Source: Telopea speciosissima
Taxonomy: Eukaryota; Streptophyta; Magnoliopsida; Proteales; Proteaceae
Direction of reading: 5' to 3'
Assembly: GCF_018873765.1 (NCBI RefSeq)
Contig: NC_057924.1
Span: 9,486,001-9,550,000, forward strand
Length of the DNA stretch: 64,000 bases
The translations under genes and the position numbers were made by a program. The notes under the pieces are model-generated. The model had not been told where the DNA came from. It saw only the letters and a program-made list of their open reading frames with translations, and ran no database searches. This document shows positions 34,928 through 45,566 of the stretch, piece by piece. How positions within the stretch are numbered: position 1 is the first letter of the stretch; each line of letters opens with the position of its first letter.

Positions 34928-35320
34928 CTCGATAAAAGAGCATTCACCCCCCATTTATCAGTAAGCCAAGGCAATAGTTCTGAAAAACGATTCCTCACAT
35001 CAACAGAAATATCGTAAAAAATAGCAAATCTTTTTCCCCTCAGAGTGATGGAGTGAAAACGATTCTTCACATTAGCAGAAATATCGTAAATAACAACAAA
35101 TCTGGTCCGTGCTTTGTTCCAAAATATCCTGAAATTTCTCTTCATCCACAAGTAAGCAATGGTAGAACAAAATGCCACTTTGCCAATGTTTCCCATTTGA
35201 TCGCCTCGAAACTCCTTAACAACCCTCTCTTCTTCTTCCATCATAACATCCAAAGTTGAGGATCTAGAAGAGCAAAGCCGACAGATGTCTCTCCAGATCT
35301 GCACAGGCACAAGGCACACT
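34928..35320 (-). mobile_element. L1-type LINE C-terminal fragment
   Basis: The minus strand encodes GKVAFCSTIAYLWMKRNFRI, the segment after the zinc-knuckle in plant L1 LINEs, preceded by a frame containing WRDICRLCSSRSS. An internal repeat (ACGATTCCTCACATCAACAG and its copy about 65 bp away) shows local duplication. It abuts the SINE poly(A) tail. Confidence 0.65.
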
Positions 35321-35840
35321 TAAGAACTCCCTCTCTCTCTCTCTCGCTCGTTCCATGTCATGACTCTTCCTCTAATGCACCTCCAGGACTTAATTCCAAC
35401 TTGAGATTGGATTCTGGTCTCTAGCTACTTTCCACTCTTGTACTGCCCCCCAATACTTGCATTTTCGTCCTCATTTACTCTTGTGATGCGAGGGTGGGCT
35501 TTAATTATTAGGAGCAAAGGAATTGACCATTCAAAGAAAATGGTCCTACGTACGTGCTCGATCAAATGCCTCTTTCATCTGAATTCTCTCAATTTGTTAC
35601 CATTTCGCTTTGCTTTTTCGGGCAAAGACACCCGGATAAGTGTAAGTGATGGACCCATACGGTATGGACGTGGGGGTTGTTTTGGTCAATAGAACTCATT
35701 TTCAGTGTTGACTGTTGACCCCATATGCTTGAAATGGAATCTTTACTAAATTAGATGTAAATAAACTCATTTTGAAATCAAATTTAAATATGATAAAATA
35801 AAGAATGAAAATAAATTTATTTGAAAATTTAGGTTGATTT

Positions 35841-36229
35841 TAGGGTCAATTAACTACATTTAAATCTTGTTTACTTTTTAGGGTTATATTGGTCATTTTA
35901 TTTGGATGATCTTCCACGTGTATGAGATATTGGAGAATTTTCTAAACCTTAAAACGGAGCTTTCTCTTGACCCTTGAACAAGTGTTCATCGTCGTCATGA
36001 GCTTCCTTTGGGATGAAAAATGTAGTGTCTACAAAACCCTTCTCTTTTAGTGGCAATAAAAAACTACTAATGCTATGTATGGATGATGTCCCACGTCTCC
36101 GAGATTGTAGACATTGTTTGCTTTTCTTGCTGTGATCAATAATCACTTAGGCTATGTTTGGATGTCAAGAAAAGAAAAGAAAAAAAAAAATATATATAAT
36201 GAGACAAAAATCATGATGGTATAATGATT
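35841..36229. other. Spacer between duplication units 1 and 2, no gene seen
   Basis: AT-rich. No coding potential or repeat structure stands out. The junction between the two units should lie here. Confidence 0.4.
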
Positions 36230-37122
36230 GATTTATGTTCTTCCTCACCCTCCCCTTTGACTTTAGCTCCCCCTTTCCCTCTCGCTTCGGTTTCCCCTTT
36301 GCAGCCCTAGCTACCACCCATCTCCCTTTTTTTTAATTCCTAAGAAGACACGTGTCTAGCATGCAATGGAAGTGATTCGAAGCAGATCGGTCAACTATGA
36401 TCCCATCCAATTAATTACCTGGTCTGATTTAATTTAATCTAATCTAAAAAGTGGGAATGAGATTGAATTGATTCCAATCTGATTTGACTAGAATAAACTA
36501 GCAGAATCAAATTTCAAAATTTGAAAGTAACAAAATAAGTTGGGAGGAGAAAGTTTTCTTTCGCTTTCACGATGCAATGAAAGTTCACCACACCATCCTA
36601 GGATCAACGAACCCCTATAAGGTTTTAATATATTTTCTAAAATACCTTCCCACGCATATTTATAAAGTCTTGTAATAAATGGATTCTCATTCACCGTGAC
36701 TTAAAAAAAACTTTGGTCATGATTTGAAACCGAAACCCTTGACCCATCACTTACTTATATCTATTTGTCCTTCGCACTTATTTTCAACATGCTTCTTTTG
36801 AAATATGTAGTTATTATTAATTGTTTTTTTTCAATATTCTAGTCCAGATACTCCGAACAGTTTAAGCTGGAGACCGTTTCCCATGGCAAGTGGCAACAAG
36901 ACACGGCCGGACTAAAAAAAGATTTAAAAAAAAACGTGTTGACATCTTCCGTTAATCGTTAGTGGCAAAATACATCGATCATTTATTTCTCTGTTCCTGT
37001 TATCTTATTTCCTAGCATCATCCGTGAACCCTGTAAGAAAGTGAGGGAGCCAATCATATGTTAGCATGATTGGTAACATATTTATTTTTTAGTAATTTTT
37101 TTTAAAAAAAAATCTTAGCTAG

Positions 37123-37129
37123 TATAAAT
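37123..37129 (+). promoter_or_regulatory. TATA box of MYB gene 2
   Basis: TATAAAT, 115 bp before the ATG, in the same AGTATAAATTT context as the motif before MYB gene 1. Confidence 0.6.
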
Positions 37130-37243
37130 TTCATAGGTAGTTTTTTGGGTGAGCTGTGAAGTGATTGAAGTAAGAAGCATTTTGGGTTCGAGACTTTCAG
37201 TACTGGTTTCAGTGTTCAAATCAGTTCTTCCCACATTCCGGAA

Positions 37244-38320
37244 ATGGTGAGAACTCCCTGTTGTGATAAAAGTGGACTAAAGAAAGGAGCATGGACTCCT
37301 GAAGAAGATAAGAAGTTAGTAGCTTACATTACCAGATATGGCCATTGGAATTGGCGTGAGCTTCCCAAGTACGCCGGTAGGTTATTAGTATTTACAAAAG
37401 AAGTTACTTTTAAGGTCTTCATATAAGCCCAGATGATCTTATTTTGAATCTTTACATCTGGGTTTTATTTCTCTAATCTCTGAATCCAAGTTTCTACTTT
37501 TTATGGTAATAAATAGATGAAGCTTCCCCTCATCAAAATTGAATAGATTTTCAAAACCCAACAATTAAATTTTAGCCAGTGAAGTTGATTTGTGGCTTCC
37601 ATATTCAAGGATTGTAATCTCTTTGGTTCTCTCTGTAGGTCTATCAAGATGTGGAAAGAGTTGCAGACTTCGATGGATGAATTACCTGCGACCGAATATC
37701 AAAATTGGGAATTTCAGCAGAGAAGAAGAGGAAATCATCATCAACATGCATCAAGCTCTAGGGAACAAGTATGGATTAAAGCAATGTTGAATCATGAATT
37801 TCTTCTTTAATGTTTTTTTTTTGGGGGGGGATTATTCATCAAGAAATTTTCTTTTACTTGCAGATGGGCAACAATGGCAACAAAATTACCAGGTAGGACA
37901 GACAATGACATCAAGAACCACTGGCACAGCAAACTCAGAAAACTCTTGAAACAAAAGTTGAAGTTATCAGAATCAAAACCAGACAACTCATCTGATGAAT
38001 GCAAAGCTAACAGTAAACAAGAATTAGAGCTCCCCAGTGCTCTCTCACTCCAAACTTTGGAAAGCTCACCACCATTGTTCTCCTCAAGCACTGATTCTAT
38101 ATTTGGAACTAGTACTGTTTCACCAGAGAAATTTGCAGAACTCAATATTGGGGGTTTCTGGACAGAACCATATGTGGCAGGGAGCTCTTATATCCAAGAG
38201 AATTTTCAGCAAACTTGGGTTGATCCAGGAATTCAATTCCCTCTTTATCCCTTGTTGCTTGAAGACTACTTCTGTACTTACGGATCGTACGAAGACAATT
38301 ACATGGAATGGTTCAACTAA
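37244..38320 (+). CDS. R2R3-MYB transcription factor, gene 2 (3 exons, 239 aa)
   Basis: Exons 37244-37376, 37639-37768 and 37864-38320 (133+130+457 nt) give 239 residues and stop TAA. It starts [20 protein letters not shown], has the same R2 and R3 layout as gene 1, and a recognition helix [14 protein letters not shown]. Changes from gene 1 include K to R in R3 (FSREEE), WATMATKL for WASIAAKL, and gaps in the Ser-rich linker. The C-terminal FWTEPY and DNYMEWF blocks are kept, so both copies appear under constraint. Intron 2 is 95 bp against 236 bp in gene 1. The 5' leader just before the ATG (TACTGGTTTCAGTGTTCAAA) is also conserved. Intact and probably functional; expression differences cannot be judged from sequence. 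Confidence 0.9.
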
Positions 38321-38819
38321 AGGATATGAGATATCAAGAACTTCAAGAAGACAACAGCTACTACTTGGATCAAGTACATTTTTTTGGTCTTTTACCATAT
38401 ATAGTAGGATTTAGGAAAAGAGAATTTTAAAAGATGCATCTCTTGGTGGATTGTGTGTAAAATTAGAGAAAACGGATTGAAATTTAGTGAACTACTCTGC
38501 TGCTTCAGAATTTAATCTAGACATCTCTACTAGTGTAATTACAGTCTATCAAGTTATTTGTCTCCTCCTGGGAAAACTGGAATAAGGAAAGCCATGTAAC
38601 ACATTTGCCAAGGTCTCGAACCCGCAACTTCCACCTTGATAGGGCGATGCACTGACCGATTGAAATACAATCCCAGAAAATTATTTTGTCGTGGAAAGCT
38701 TCCACTAGAATAATAATGGGGTTACAATACTCTCTAGAAAATGCTGAAAGATGTTGACCATTAAGAGAAAATTCTTCTCTCAGATTACAAAGCAACTCAC
38801 CAAACAAAGGTGGGTTAAC

Positions 38820-39540
38820 AAGATATTTTTTTTTTTGGGGGGGGGGGGGGGGGAGAATGGGTTAACAAGATTACAGTACTCTCACTTCAATATCTGATGT
38901 GACAAATACAGTGTGGTTCCGGCCTAGGACTCTCCGATGCCTAAGTAAGATCTCTTTGAGTAACATATGAATTACTGAAATTCAAGATGGGTCAATGGGG
39001 TAGAATACCTGGGTATTTATAGCTGAATATGGCGGTGTAGAGAGTCCAGTAGTTGGTGTTAGGCTTCCTTGGTAGGAGAGTCCATCACGTAGTAGATCTC
39101 CTCCTCTTGGGAGGTAGAGTCCGGGTAGGGAAGGAGTTCCCTCGCAGATAGACATGCGTGCTCCTCAAGTGTTGGATAAGATCCATGAGAGTCGTGCATG
39201 GGTAATGTGCATCTCCTTTGGGATAAGATCCCCTTGCCTGCAAGACGATGTAGATTTGGGTGGTGACGCCCTTGTTGACCTGTGTAGTGATCTTGGTCCT
39301 GGAGTGACCTACTAGGTCTCTTCCTCTTGTGCTCAATGGATGAGTCTTGATGTAACCGAGTCTGAGTTATTCTCTCTTCATGCCATGCCACGTGGCGGAT
39401 CGGGATTGGCCCCGAGTATTTAGGTTTTATCAACCGCCTCACGCATGTGGCTCTTTCATAACATGAGAAGGATCCGAAGAAACTCCCCCTTCGACTCACG
39501 AGGATGGATCTCCCAAATTTGCCATATAACATCTATGTAT
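38820..39540 (-). mobile_element. Possible LTR-like insertion in unit 2
   Basis: Sequence absent from unit 1, with a TATA-like motif read on the minus strand (GCTATAAATACCC near 39013-39026) and a long G-run at 38837-38853. A 157-codon open stretch (39059-39532, minus) shows no recognised domain. Class and ends are uncertain. Confidence 0.3.
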
Positions 39541-40700
39541 CCCTACAACACAAGCTTTCTGCCATGACATACACCACACTTCTTATATTATAGGAGTGCT
39601 ACCTCACATTGCCAATCCTACAATATGGTTCATTTGCCACTGTAATGTGCAACTTATTCGTTTCACTATTCAATAAGCGTATTCTCAATGCCTGTATCAT
39701 TCTGTGTGCACCACTATCTGTGCATACCATTCTGCATATACCATTATCTGTGCAATTCTCTGCACATTGCCTGTATGCCTTTCTATGTAGTACTACTCTC
39801 TCAAATGAACAACTCTCAATCTTAGAACAGATCCAACTTCGCACTGATTATTTCCTCATGCAGATACTCCATTTGCATGATTTTACACTCACTGGCCTTT
39901 GTTTCTTTAGCACAACCTGGTTTACTTATATATACTGATGTGGCGAAACTTTGGTAGATGATTGTCACTCCTTAGTAAATATTCTCATTAATTGAGGTTC
40001 AATTGGTAGCTCTTGAGGAGGCTTCTAGACCAATTGTAGGATCATCGTCAACACCAACATCACCATCTGCATCTCCAATGTCTTGTTGTAGATCTTGCCA
40101 TCATTATGTGCCATAGGAGGGTTTGAACACGATCAATGAGGTTATGAGTATGAACACTCCATTGAGGAGGTGTGACATGATTTTTCATTATTTAAAAAGA
40201 TAATATTTCTATATTAGTAGAAGATAGTGGTGTCTTTTTCATCACTATCTTCTCCTCTTTATTTGAATCTCTTTTGAGCTTCTTGACCTTTTTCAGTAGT
40301 GGCTTACTATCTTATAATATTTTTTCTTGATTTTTTTAAAAATCTTTGTTGCTGATTTTCTGTGACAAATGCTTCTTGTTGCGGTGGGCCCAAGGATTTT
40401 ATTCTTATTCGTCATTCAACAAACTTCCTGTCACTTGACTCACTAAGAGTACCTCATCTAGTGCAGAATTACTAAGAGACACCACTAGTGTCTCCCAGAT
40501 GGTAATGAACTGAGAAGTGACATGGCTTGTAACTCACTATCAAACACCATCTTCATGGAGCAGAGTTGATTCGTAATACTTTGCGCCTCGTTCAAATGTT
40601 CTAGAATTGAGCTTCCTTCTCTGCACTTAGGTTCACAAGGTTTCTAATCAAGAATTTTTTTTTGTCGCCTATTTCAAATGTTCTATAACCTTGATGAGAA
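39541..40700. other. Spacer in unit 2, no gene seen
   Basis: AT-rich DNA with short direct repeats (CTGTGCATACCATTCTGCAT and similar near 39705-39760). No recognisable coding sequence or RNA gene. Confidence 0.4.
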
Positions 40701-40869
40701 TTTTTATCCTCTCAGGTTCTCTGCCCAGTACAGTTGTCCGGTGCCTCTAATAAGAGGGGGTTGGACCTCACCCGGGCAGTGTGTTCGGATAGGGGGTTAA
40801 GTTGATATTTCCTCCCCCCTATGAGAGAACCGGACAACTGTACCAACCAGGGAAGCTGAGAAGATAAAG
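40701..40869. mobile_element. Foldback MITE, family A (copy 6)
   Basis: Left TTTTTATCCTCTCAGGTTCT and right AGGGAAGCTGAGAAGATAAAGA are partners; the inner arms CAGTTGTCCGGTGCCTCT and GAGAACCGGACAACTG pair. No clear target duplication. Confidence 0.7.
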
Positions 40870-41040
40870 ATCCCCTTGATGAACAGATTTTTCTAGTAAG
40901 TTTAGAATGATTTACACATTGGAGAAAAAGCATTTTTTGAGTCGAGAAAATAAGGGAGGGGTCGACATGCAATGCTTCGATATGCAAGTTCCAGGAAAAG
41001 GGTTGGAGGAGAAAGTATAGAGGAGCGACTAGATGAATGT

Positions 41041-41714
41041 TGTTGGAAAAATGTTGATATCAAAAGAAGAGGACAAAGAGATAGCCTGAGTCGAACGAGA
41101 ACACTCTGTCCTTAAGACAGTATTTGCACCTTATTACTGCACTGGGTTGCAGCAAATCTGCCTCCCAAGATAAAACATGCTGGACTGATTATTGATTTGC
41201 AGAGACAGTAATCACTTGAAACTATCAGAGAATTAAGAATTTGTTAATGCCTGACTAACTGAAATCGTATCACAAAAATTGAAGATTTGGGCTGTCCATT
41301 ACACCTCTATTTATAGAGGTGGATGTATCCCTTCAAGACACCTCATGGAATGGGTGTGCCCATTGACATGTGTGGATAGGATTAAAAGATTCTAATCCAA
41401 GCACTTATATGTAAGTGTCTCTTGAAGATATCCCATGGTGTAGGTGTGTCTCTTGGAGATACCCCATGATATAGGTGTGTCTCTTGGATCAATGGATTAG
41501 ATTAAAAGATTCCAATCCAAGTGCTATGAATGCACCTATACAAATGAATATGTCTATTTGAAGATTCATATCCCTTGGATATATCTCTTAGAAGATACAT
41601 GTCCCTTAGATATGTCTCTTAGAAGATACATGTCCCTTAGCCAAAAAACCAAGCCAACATTGAACCAAAGAATGACCCAAAACCGTCCACACAATTATTG
41701 AAAAAATTCCAACA
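41041..41714 (-). mobile_element. Solo LTR inserted downstream of MYB gene 2
   Basis: Ends TGTTGGAA...TTCCAACA form the short inverted repeat typical of LTRs. A TATA-like motif on the minus strand (CTCTATAAATAGAGG near 41313-41327) suggests minus orientation. Flanks (AATGT and CATGC) match at only three of five bases. A local tandem repeat (TATCTCTTAGAAGATACATG, twice) lies near 41581-41638. The segment is absent from unit 1. Confidence 0.65.
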
Positions 41715-42225
41715 CATGCCCTAAAGAAAATGAAAGGAAAAAGGAAATTCCTTTTCCCGGAAAACAATCCACAAAAGCATATTGAAAGTTTGTTCTCCAA
41801 AGCTCTATATTCCATTGAGTGAAACAATTTCTATTTTTCTCTCTGACCTTTGCTAGTCATAGTCTTCTTAAGGGGATTAATTAGTTTCACAAAAATTAAT
41901 TAGGAGGACATGAAACATGGCATGGCACATACAGGAAATGGATTTAAGAAGTGTTAAAACGAACACCAAGAAATTATACTTCTATCGACCCAAGCCTTCA
42001 GCTACCATCACAGACCTCGAAAAAAAATCCCATTCGGTTTGCCACAAAAGATGTCGGAGCAGGTCAATCTTTGAAATAGGTACAAGAATTCAAGACACAT
42101 AACAAGAAGAGATTGAAAACTTAAATGAGAATGAAATCATTATAAGATTCACTAGTTTGTAAAGCTGATTACTCAGCACAGTGAACTTATAGGATTTTCT
42201 TTTGGTTACTTGACAACTAGCAAAT

Positions 42226-42604
42226 TAAGGGTGTCAATTAGGTAGTTCGGTTCGGTTTCTTCGGTTTCTTCGGTTTCAATGTGAGTTTTACGGAAAACGA
42301 AACCGAACCAACAAGGACATTTCGGTTTCGATTTGGTTCGGATTGGGCTCGGGTCTGGTCCGGTTTGTGATATCGGTTCGTTTTGAAAACCGGGTATAAA
42401 CTAGTTTTGGGTAGGGATTAGGTAGCGTATTTGGGGTTTGGTCCTATCGATCAAACAAATCAGTGGCCCGTCGGTTTAGCGTGAATTGAGTTGAAACCGA
42501 ATGGTGCCCTAACTCGTAAACCGAACTAACAAGGCCTTGGTTCAGTTTGGATCGGGTTGGTACGGGCCGGTTTGACCGGTTCGAATCAGCTTTTGACACC
42601 CTTA
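42226..42604. mobile_element. Non-autonomous hAT element with perfect 8-bp target duplication
   Basis: Terminal inverted repeats TAAGGGTGTCAA...TTGACACCCTTA. The target duplication TAGCAAAT is at 42218-42225 and 42605-42612. An 8-bp duplication with YAGGG-like ends fits the hAT superfamily. The interior is rich in GGTTCGG motifs and non-coding. Private to unit 2. Confidence 0.9.
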
Positions 42605-42732
42605 TAGCAAATGGAGAAATTGTAGCCATCAGATCATATTGCATACTATATACAAATTCATGCTACTGCCAAGTTCTTCATTTGGAAATGCAATTAATTC
42701 ATGGAGATCGTCCTCTAAGACCTAATTAATTA

Positions 42733-43797
42733 GGGGCAATTACTATCACTACCCTACACGTAGTCAATATGTACTAAAACTACCCTACCTTAAACTTCTT
42801 TTCTGAGACTACCCTGCTTTTAAACCTTTAGGTCTCCTTCTACCCTCATGTTTTTGAATACCCAAATTTCCCTTCCTTTTCACCTAGTAACCTGCTAATC
42901 TATTTAACTTACCATTCTTCTTCTATTTTTACTATTTTTATCATTAAACTAGTAAAAAAATGAAAGCACCCATCCGCTTCTTCTCTCTCTCCCGTTTTTT
43001 ACTCCATTCGTTTTTTTGTTTTTCCTTCAATCTCTCTATTGAATTAATTTTTTACTCAACATTTCATCCTCATCGTTCTTCTTCGAACAGATCATGGTTC
43101 TAAGTATCTATCGGGTGATACGTATTGGTTTTGCTAGTCACCGATACCATGTCTATACCGTATCGATAGTACGGTATGGACAAGGGGTAAAATGGTTAGA
43201 AAACTCATTTTTAAGGAGATTCAAGGGTAATTTTGTCTGATGCAGTCGATCCAGGCTGATACCGTATCGGTATCAAATCGGTTTTGCAGGTTGTTGATAC
43301 CCGTTCTGACCCCGTGTACTAAAACCATGGAACAAATCGACTCTCTTCACAGTACCCCACTTTTTCTCTCTCTTCCTCTTTTTACCTTCCCATGTTTTTT
43401 ATTTTTTATTAACGTATAGCACGATTCTCGAGTCACCACTCTTCTGTTCGAAGAAGAATGATGAGAATGAAATGTTGAATAAAAAATTAATTAAATAGAT
43501 GGATTGAAGAAAAAAAAAAAACGAACAGAATAAAAAATAGGAGAGAGAAGACGCGGGTGGGTGCTTTCATTTTTTACTATTTTAATGACAAAAATAGTAA
43601 AAAATAGAAGAAGAATGGTAGGTTAAACAGATTAGCAGGTTACTAGGTGAAAAGGAAGGGTAATCTGGGTATTTAAAAACATGAGGGTAGAAGGAGATGT
43701 AAAAATTTAAAAGTAGGGTAGTTTCAGAAAAGAAGTTTAAGGTAGGATAATTTTAGTAAATATAGGCTAAGTAAAGAATAGTGATAGTAATTGCCCC
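42733..43797. mobile_element. Mutator-like element with about 300-bp inverted repeats
   Basis: The left end GGGGCAATTACTATCACTAC and right end GTGATAGTAATTGCCCC are inverted, and pairing runs on (GAAAGCACCCA with TGGGTGCTTTC) for about 300 bp each side. Flanks AATTAATTA and AATTATAAA match at six of nine positions, a decayed 9-bp duplication at best. No transposase. Another MITE is nested at 43094-43329. Confidence 0.75.
43094..43329. mobile_element. MITE nested in the Mutator-like element
   Basis: Ends ATGGTTCTAAGTATC and GTACTAAAACCAT are inverted. Flanks GAACAGATC (43085-43093) and GAACAAATC (43330-43338) differ at one of nine bases. The interior has repeated GATACCGTATCGGTATC motifs. Relatives occur near 23740, 53550 and 58190. 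Confidence 0.7.
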
Positions 43798-43886
43798 AAT
43801 TATAAATTATCTACTTAGGCCATTCTCTCCCTCTCTCTAGATTCTAGTGACCCAATCTGAATCTAACCTGTGGCTAAATATATTAT

Positions 43887-44057
43887 GGGAATAAGTTTTC
43901 TATCCGGGAGTGTGGCCTACGCTAGCACTCCCATGAGTCTATCTCTCTCATTTTCATGTGAAAAAACACCTCTCTGCCCCCTTATTTTAAGTAGAAGAGA
44001 GATAGACACATGGGAGTACTGGTGTAGGCCACACTCCTGTATAGAAATCTGTTTCCC
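43887..44057. mobile_element. Foldback MITE, family D (copy 1), perfect 9-bp target duplication
   Basis: Terminal inverted repeats of about 31 bp (left GGGAATAAGTTTTCTATCCG, then GGAGTGTGGCC; right GGCCACACTCC to GTTTCCC). The duplication ATATATTAT is at 43878-43886 and 44058-44066. Two further copies lie at 62578-62744 and 63761-63925. Confidence 0.9.
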
Positions 44058-44803
44058 ATATATTATATAAGGGAGAAAGAACATGGAGATGGGTTCTGTA
44101 ATAATCATACAAAACTGGGATATAAAGAAGCCATGTTCTTCACGCGCTGGATTGACCCACCCAAAACTGTTCTTCGTGTTTCTGGTCCGTCTTTCTTAAT
44201 TTATTAATTCAGTCTTACTGGATCTCTCTTTTCTTCTTTATAATAATAATTTTTGTAATTAAGTTTACAACACTTTCCTCTTTTTTTTTTTTTTTTATGA
44301 AACGAAAACTCCACTTCCCTTTAGGTTATGGATGATATATACATACATGATGGAGTTCCAAACAAGGCAACTTTATTTTATACAAAATCAGGTGTGAAAC
44401 ACAATTCCATAAGTTTATTATATAAATTATTTTTTTTCTAAAATAATGTAACTAGTACGTAATGCATATCTTATCTTATTCAAGAAACGAAGAACTCTTT
44501 CGTCGTTATTTGTTGACTCTATGTTTTGCTGACGGTTGATGGTGGCACCAAAGAGACGTCACCACTTCATTTGGGTAATTAATTAGGAATCTTATTACAA
44601 TTAAAGCATAATTAGAAAGCATTTGCCACTGTTTTGTGCTTAATTTGATCACCCTTTCGCTGGCAGCCCTAATAAGATCAAATTATTTGGAGCTGGTGTT
44701 CCAATTGAAGTTAATTTTTTGTCCATGTGGTAGTGTTTAATAAAATTCAAATTTAATTTATAGAGGGAGAATGTTCTAATAAAATTCAAATTTAATTTAT
44801 ATA

Positions 44804-44928
44804 GGGAGAATGTTCTCTGTGTCTGTGCCCAGACACATTGGGGTGGGTGCAATAACCACCCTGCCCCCCGAGTGACAGACCCATGTGTCTAGGCGCAGCT
44901 TGCGCTGCAGCACAGAGAACATGAGCCT
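44804..44928. mobile_element. Foldback MITE (family E), perfect 9-bp target duplication
   Basis: The arms ATGTTCTCTGTGTCTG and CAGCACAGAGAACAT pair. ATTTATATA flanks it at 44795-44803 and 44929-44937. Unit 3 has the empty site (TTAATTTATATTATCTACATC near 49637), which directly confirms insertion in unit 2. Confidence 0.9.
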
Positions 44929-45164
44929 ATTTATATATTATCTACATCAACATTATTTAATCAGAAAATTGATTTACACTAATTTAATTCCTCCAAGTGT
45001 ACTTTTAATGCTTTCTAAAAGTCTCTTTAATCATTGTTTTTCCCTTCCTCCTTAAGTACCTACATATATTAGTTGATTTAATGAACCATGGCTCGATTAG
45101 GAATTGTAAACATTGCTAGTCGAGTTTGACCTGGTTGAGCCCAAATTGGACCAAGCTCTAAACT

Positions 45165-45490
45165 TGGGTTGGTTGCAGAAAATTACGTTAATTCCATTAG
45201 TTGCAGATTGCTAGAATGAGAAATTCCTCCAAGAATGATAGAGGGTTCAATCTTATTGAGATGCAACTCAGAATTGGAAGTAAATTCATTTAAGACTCCC
45301 AAACTAGCCAAGATAGATTTATGATTGGCATTCACAAAGATCATTAGGTCATCTGCAAACATGAAATGTGAGAGTTTCAAAGCTTTGCAACGAGGTAAAA
45401 ATTAAATCACTCTTGGGAAGCCAACTTTTCCTCATAGATGAAAAAAAAAAACTCCAATGCAAGGGTAAATAAGTATGGGGATATAGGGTC
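45165..45490 (-). mobile_element. L1-type LINE reverse transcriptase fragment
   Basis: The minus strand gives DPISPYLFTLALE (about 45488-45450) and the active-site motif FADDLMIFVNANHKSI (about 45365-45318), both reverse transcriptase signatures of plant L1 LINEs, then SELHLNKIE. Only about 100 codons survive and the frame is interrupted near 45420. The tRNA-Gln gene begins a few bases from its end. A second copy is at 49870-50172. Confidence 0.85.
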
Positions 45491-45494
45491 GTGC

Positions 45495-45566
45495 GGTTCC
45501 ATGGTGTAGTGGTTAGCACTCTGGACTTTGAATCCAGCGACCTGGGTTCGAATCCCGGTGGGACCT
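45495..45566 (+). tRNA. tRNA-Gln (anticodon TTG)
   Basis: A 72-nt cloverleaf: acceptor GGTTCCA/TGGGACC, D arm GTGTAGTGGTTAGCAC, anticodon stem CTGGA/TCCAG around CTTTGAA (anticodon TTG), T arm CTGGGTTCGAATCCCGG, discriminator T. All stems pair (one T-G in the acceptor). A and B boxes (TGGTGTAGTGG and GGTTCGAATCC) are intact, and a T-rich stretch follows. No intron. It decodes CAA Gln codons. Confidence 0.93.

Larger units (their letters stand above)
22600..35840 (+). repeat. Segmental duplication unit 1 (contains MYB gene 1)
   Basis: Collinear matches to unit 2 (36230-46410): C-rich leader 22620 to 36240; 22930 to 36350; 24000 to 37015; MYB gene 24233 to 37244; 25780 to 40960; 25920 to 41755; 27480 to 42185; 29830 to 44390; 30690 to 44670; 30845 to 45105; 33990 to 46185. 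The tail (34680-35600) matches only unit 3 (51380-51800). The unit is expanded by private insertions, listed separately. Boundaries are approximate. Confidence 0.85.

Noticed and set aside
39059-39532. 157-codon open stretch on the minus strand
   Set aside because: It lies in a probable retroelement insertion private to unit 2, and no known domain is visible. Composition alone is not enough to call a gene.
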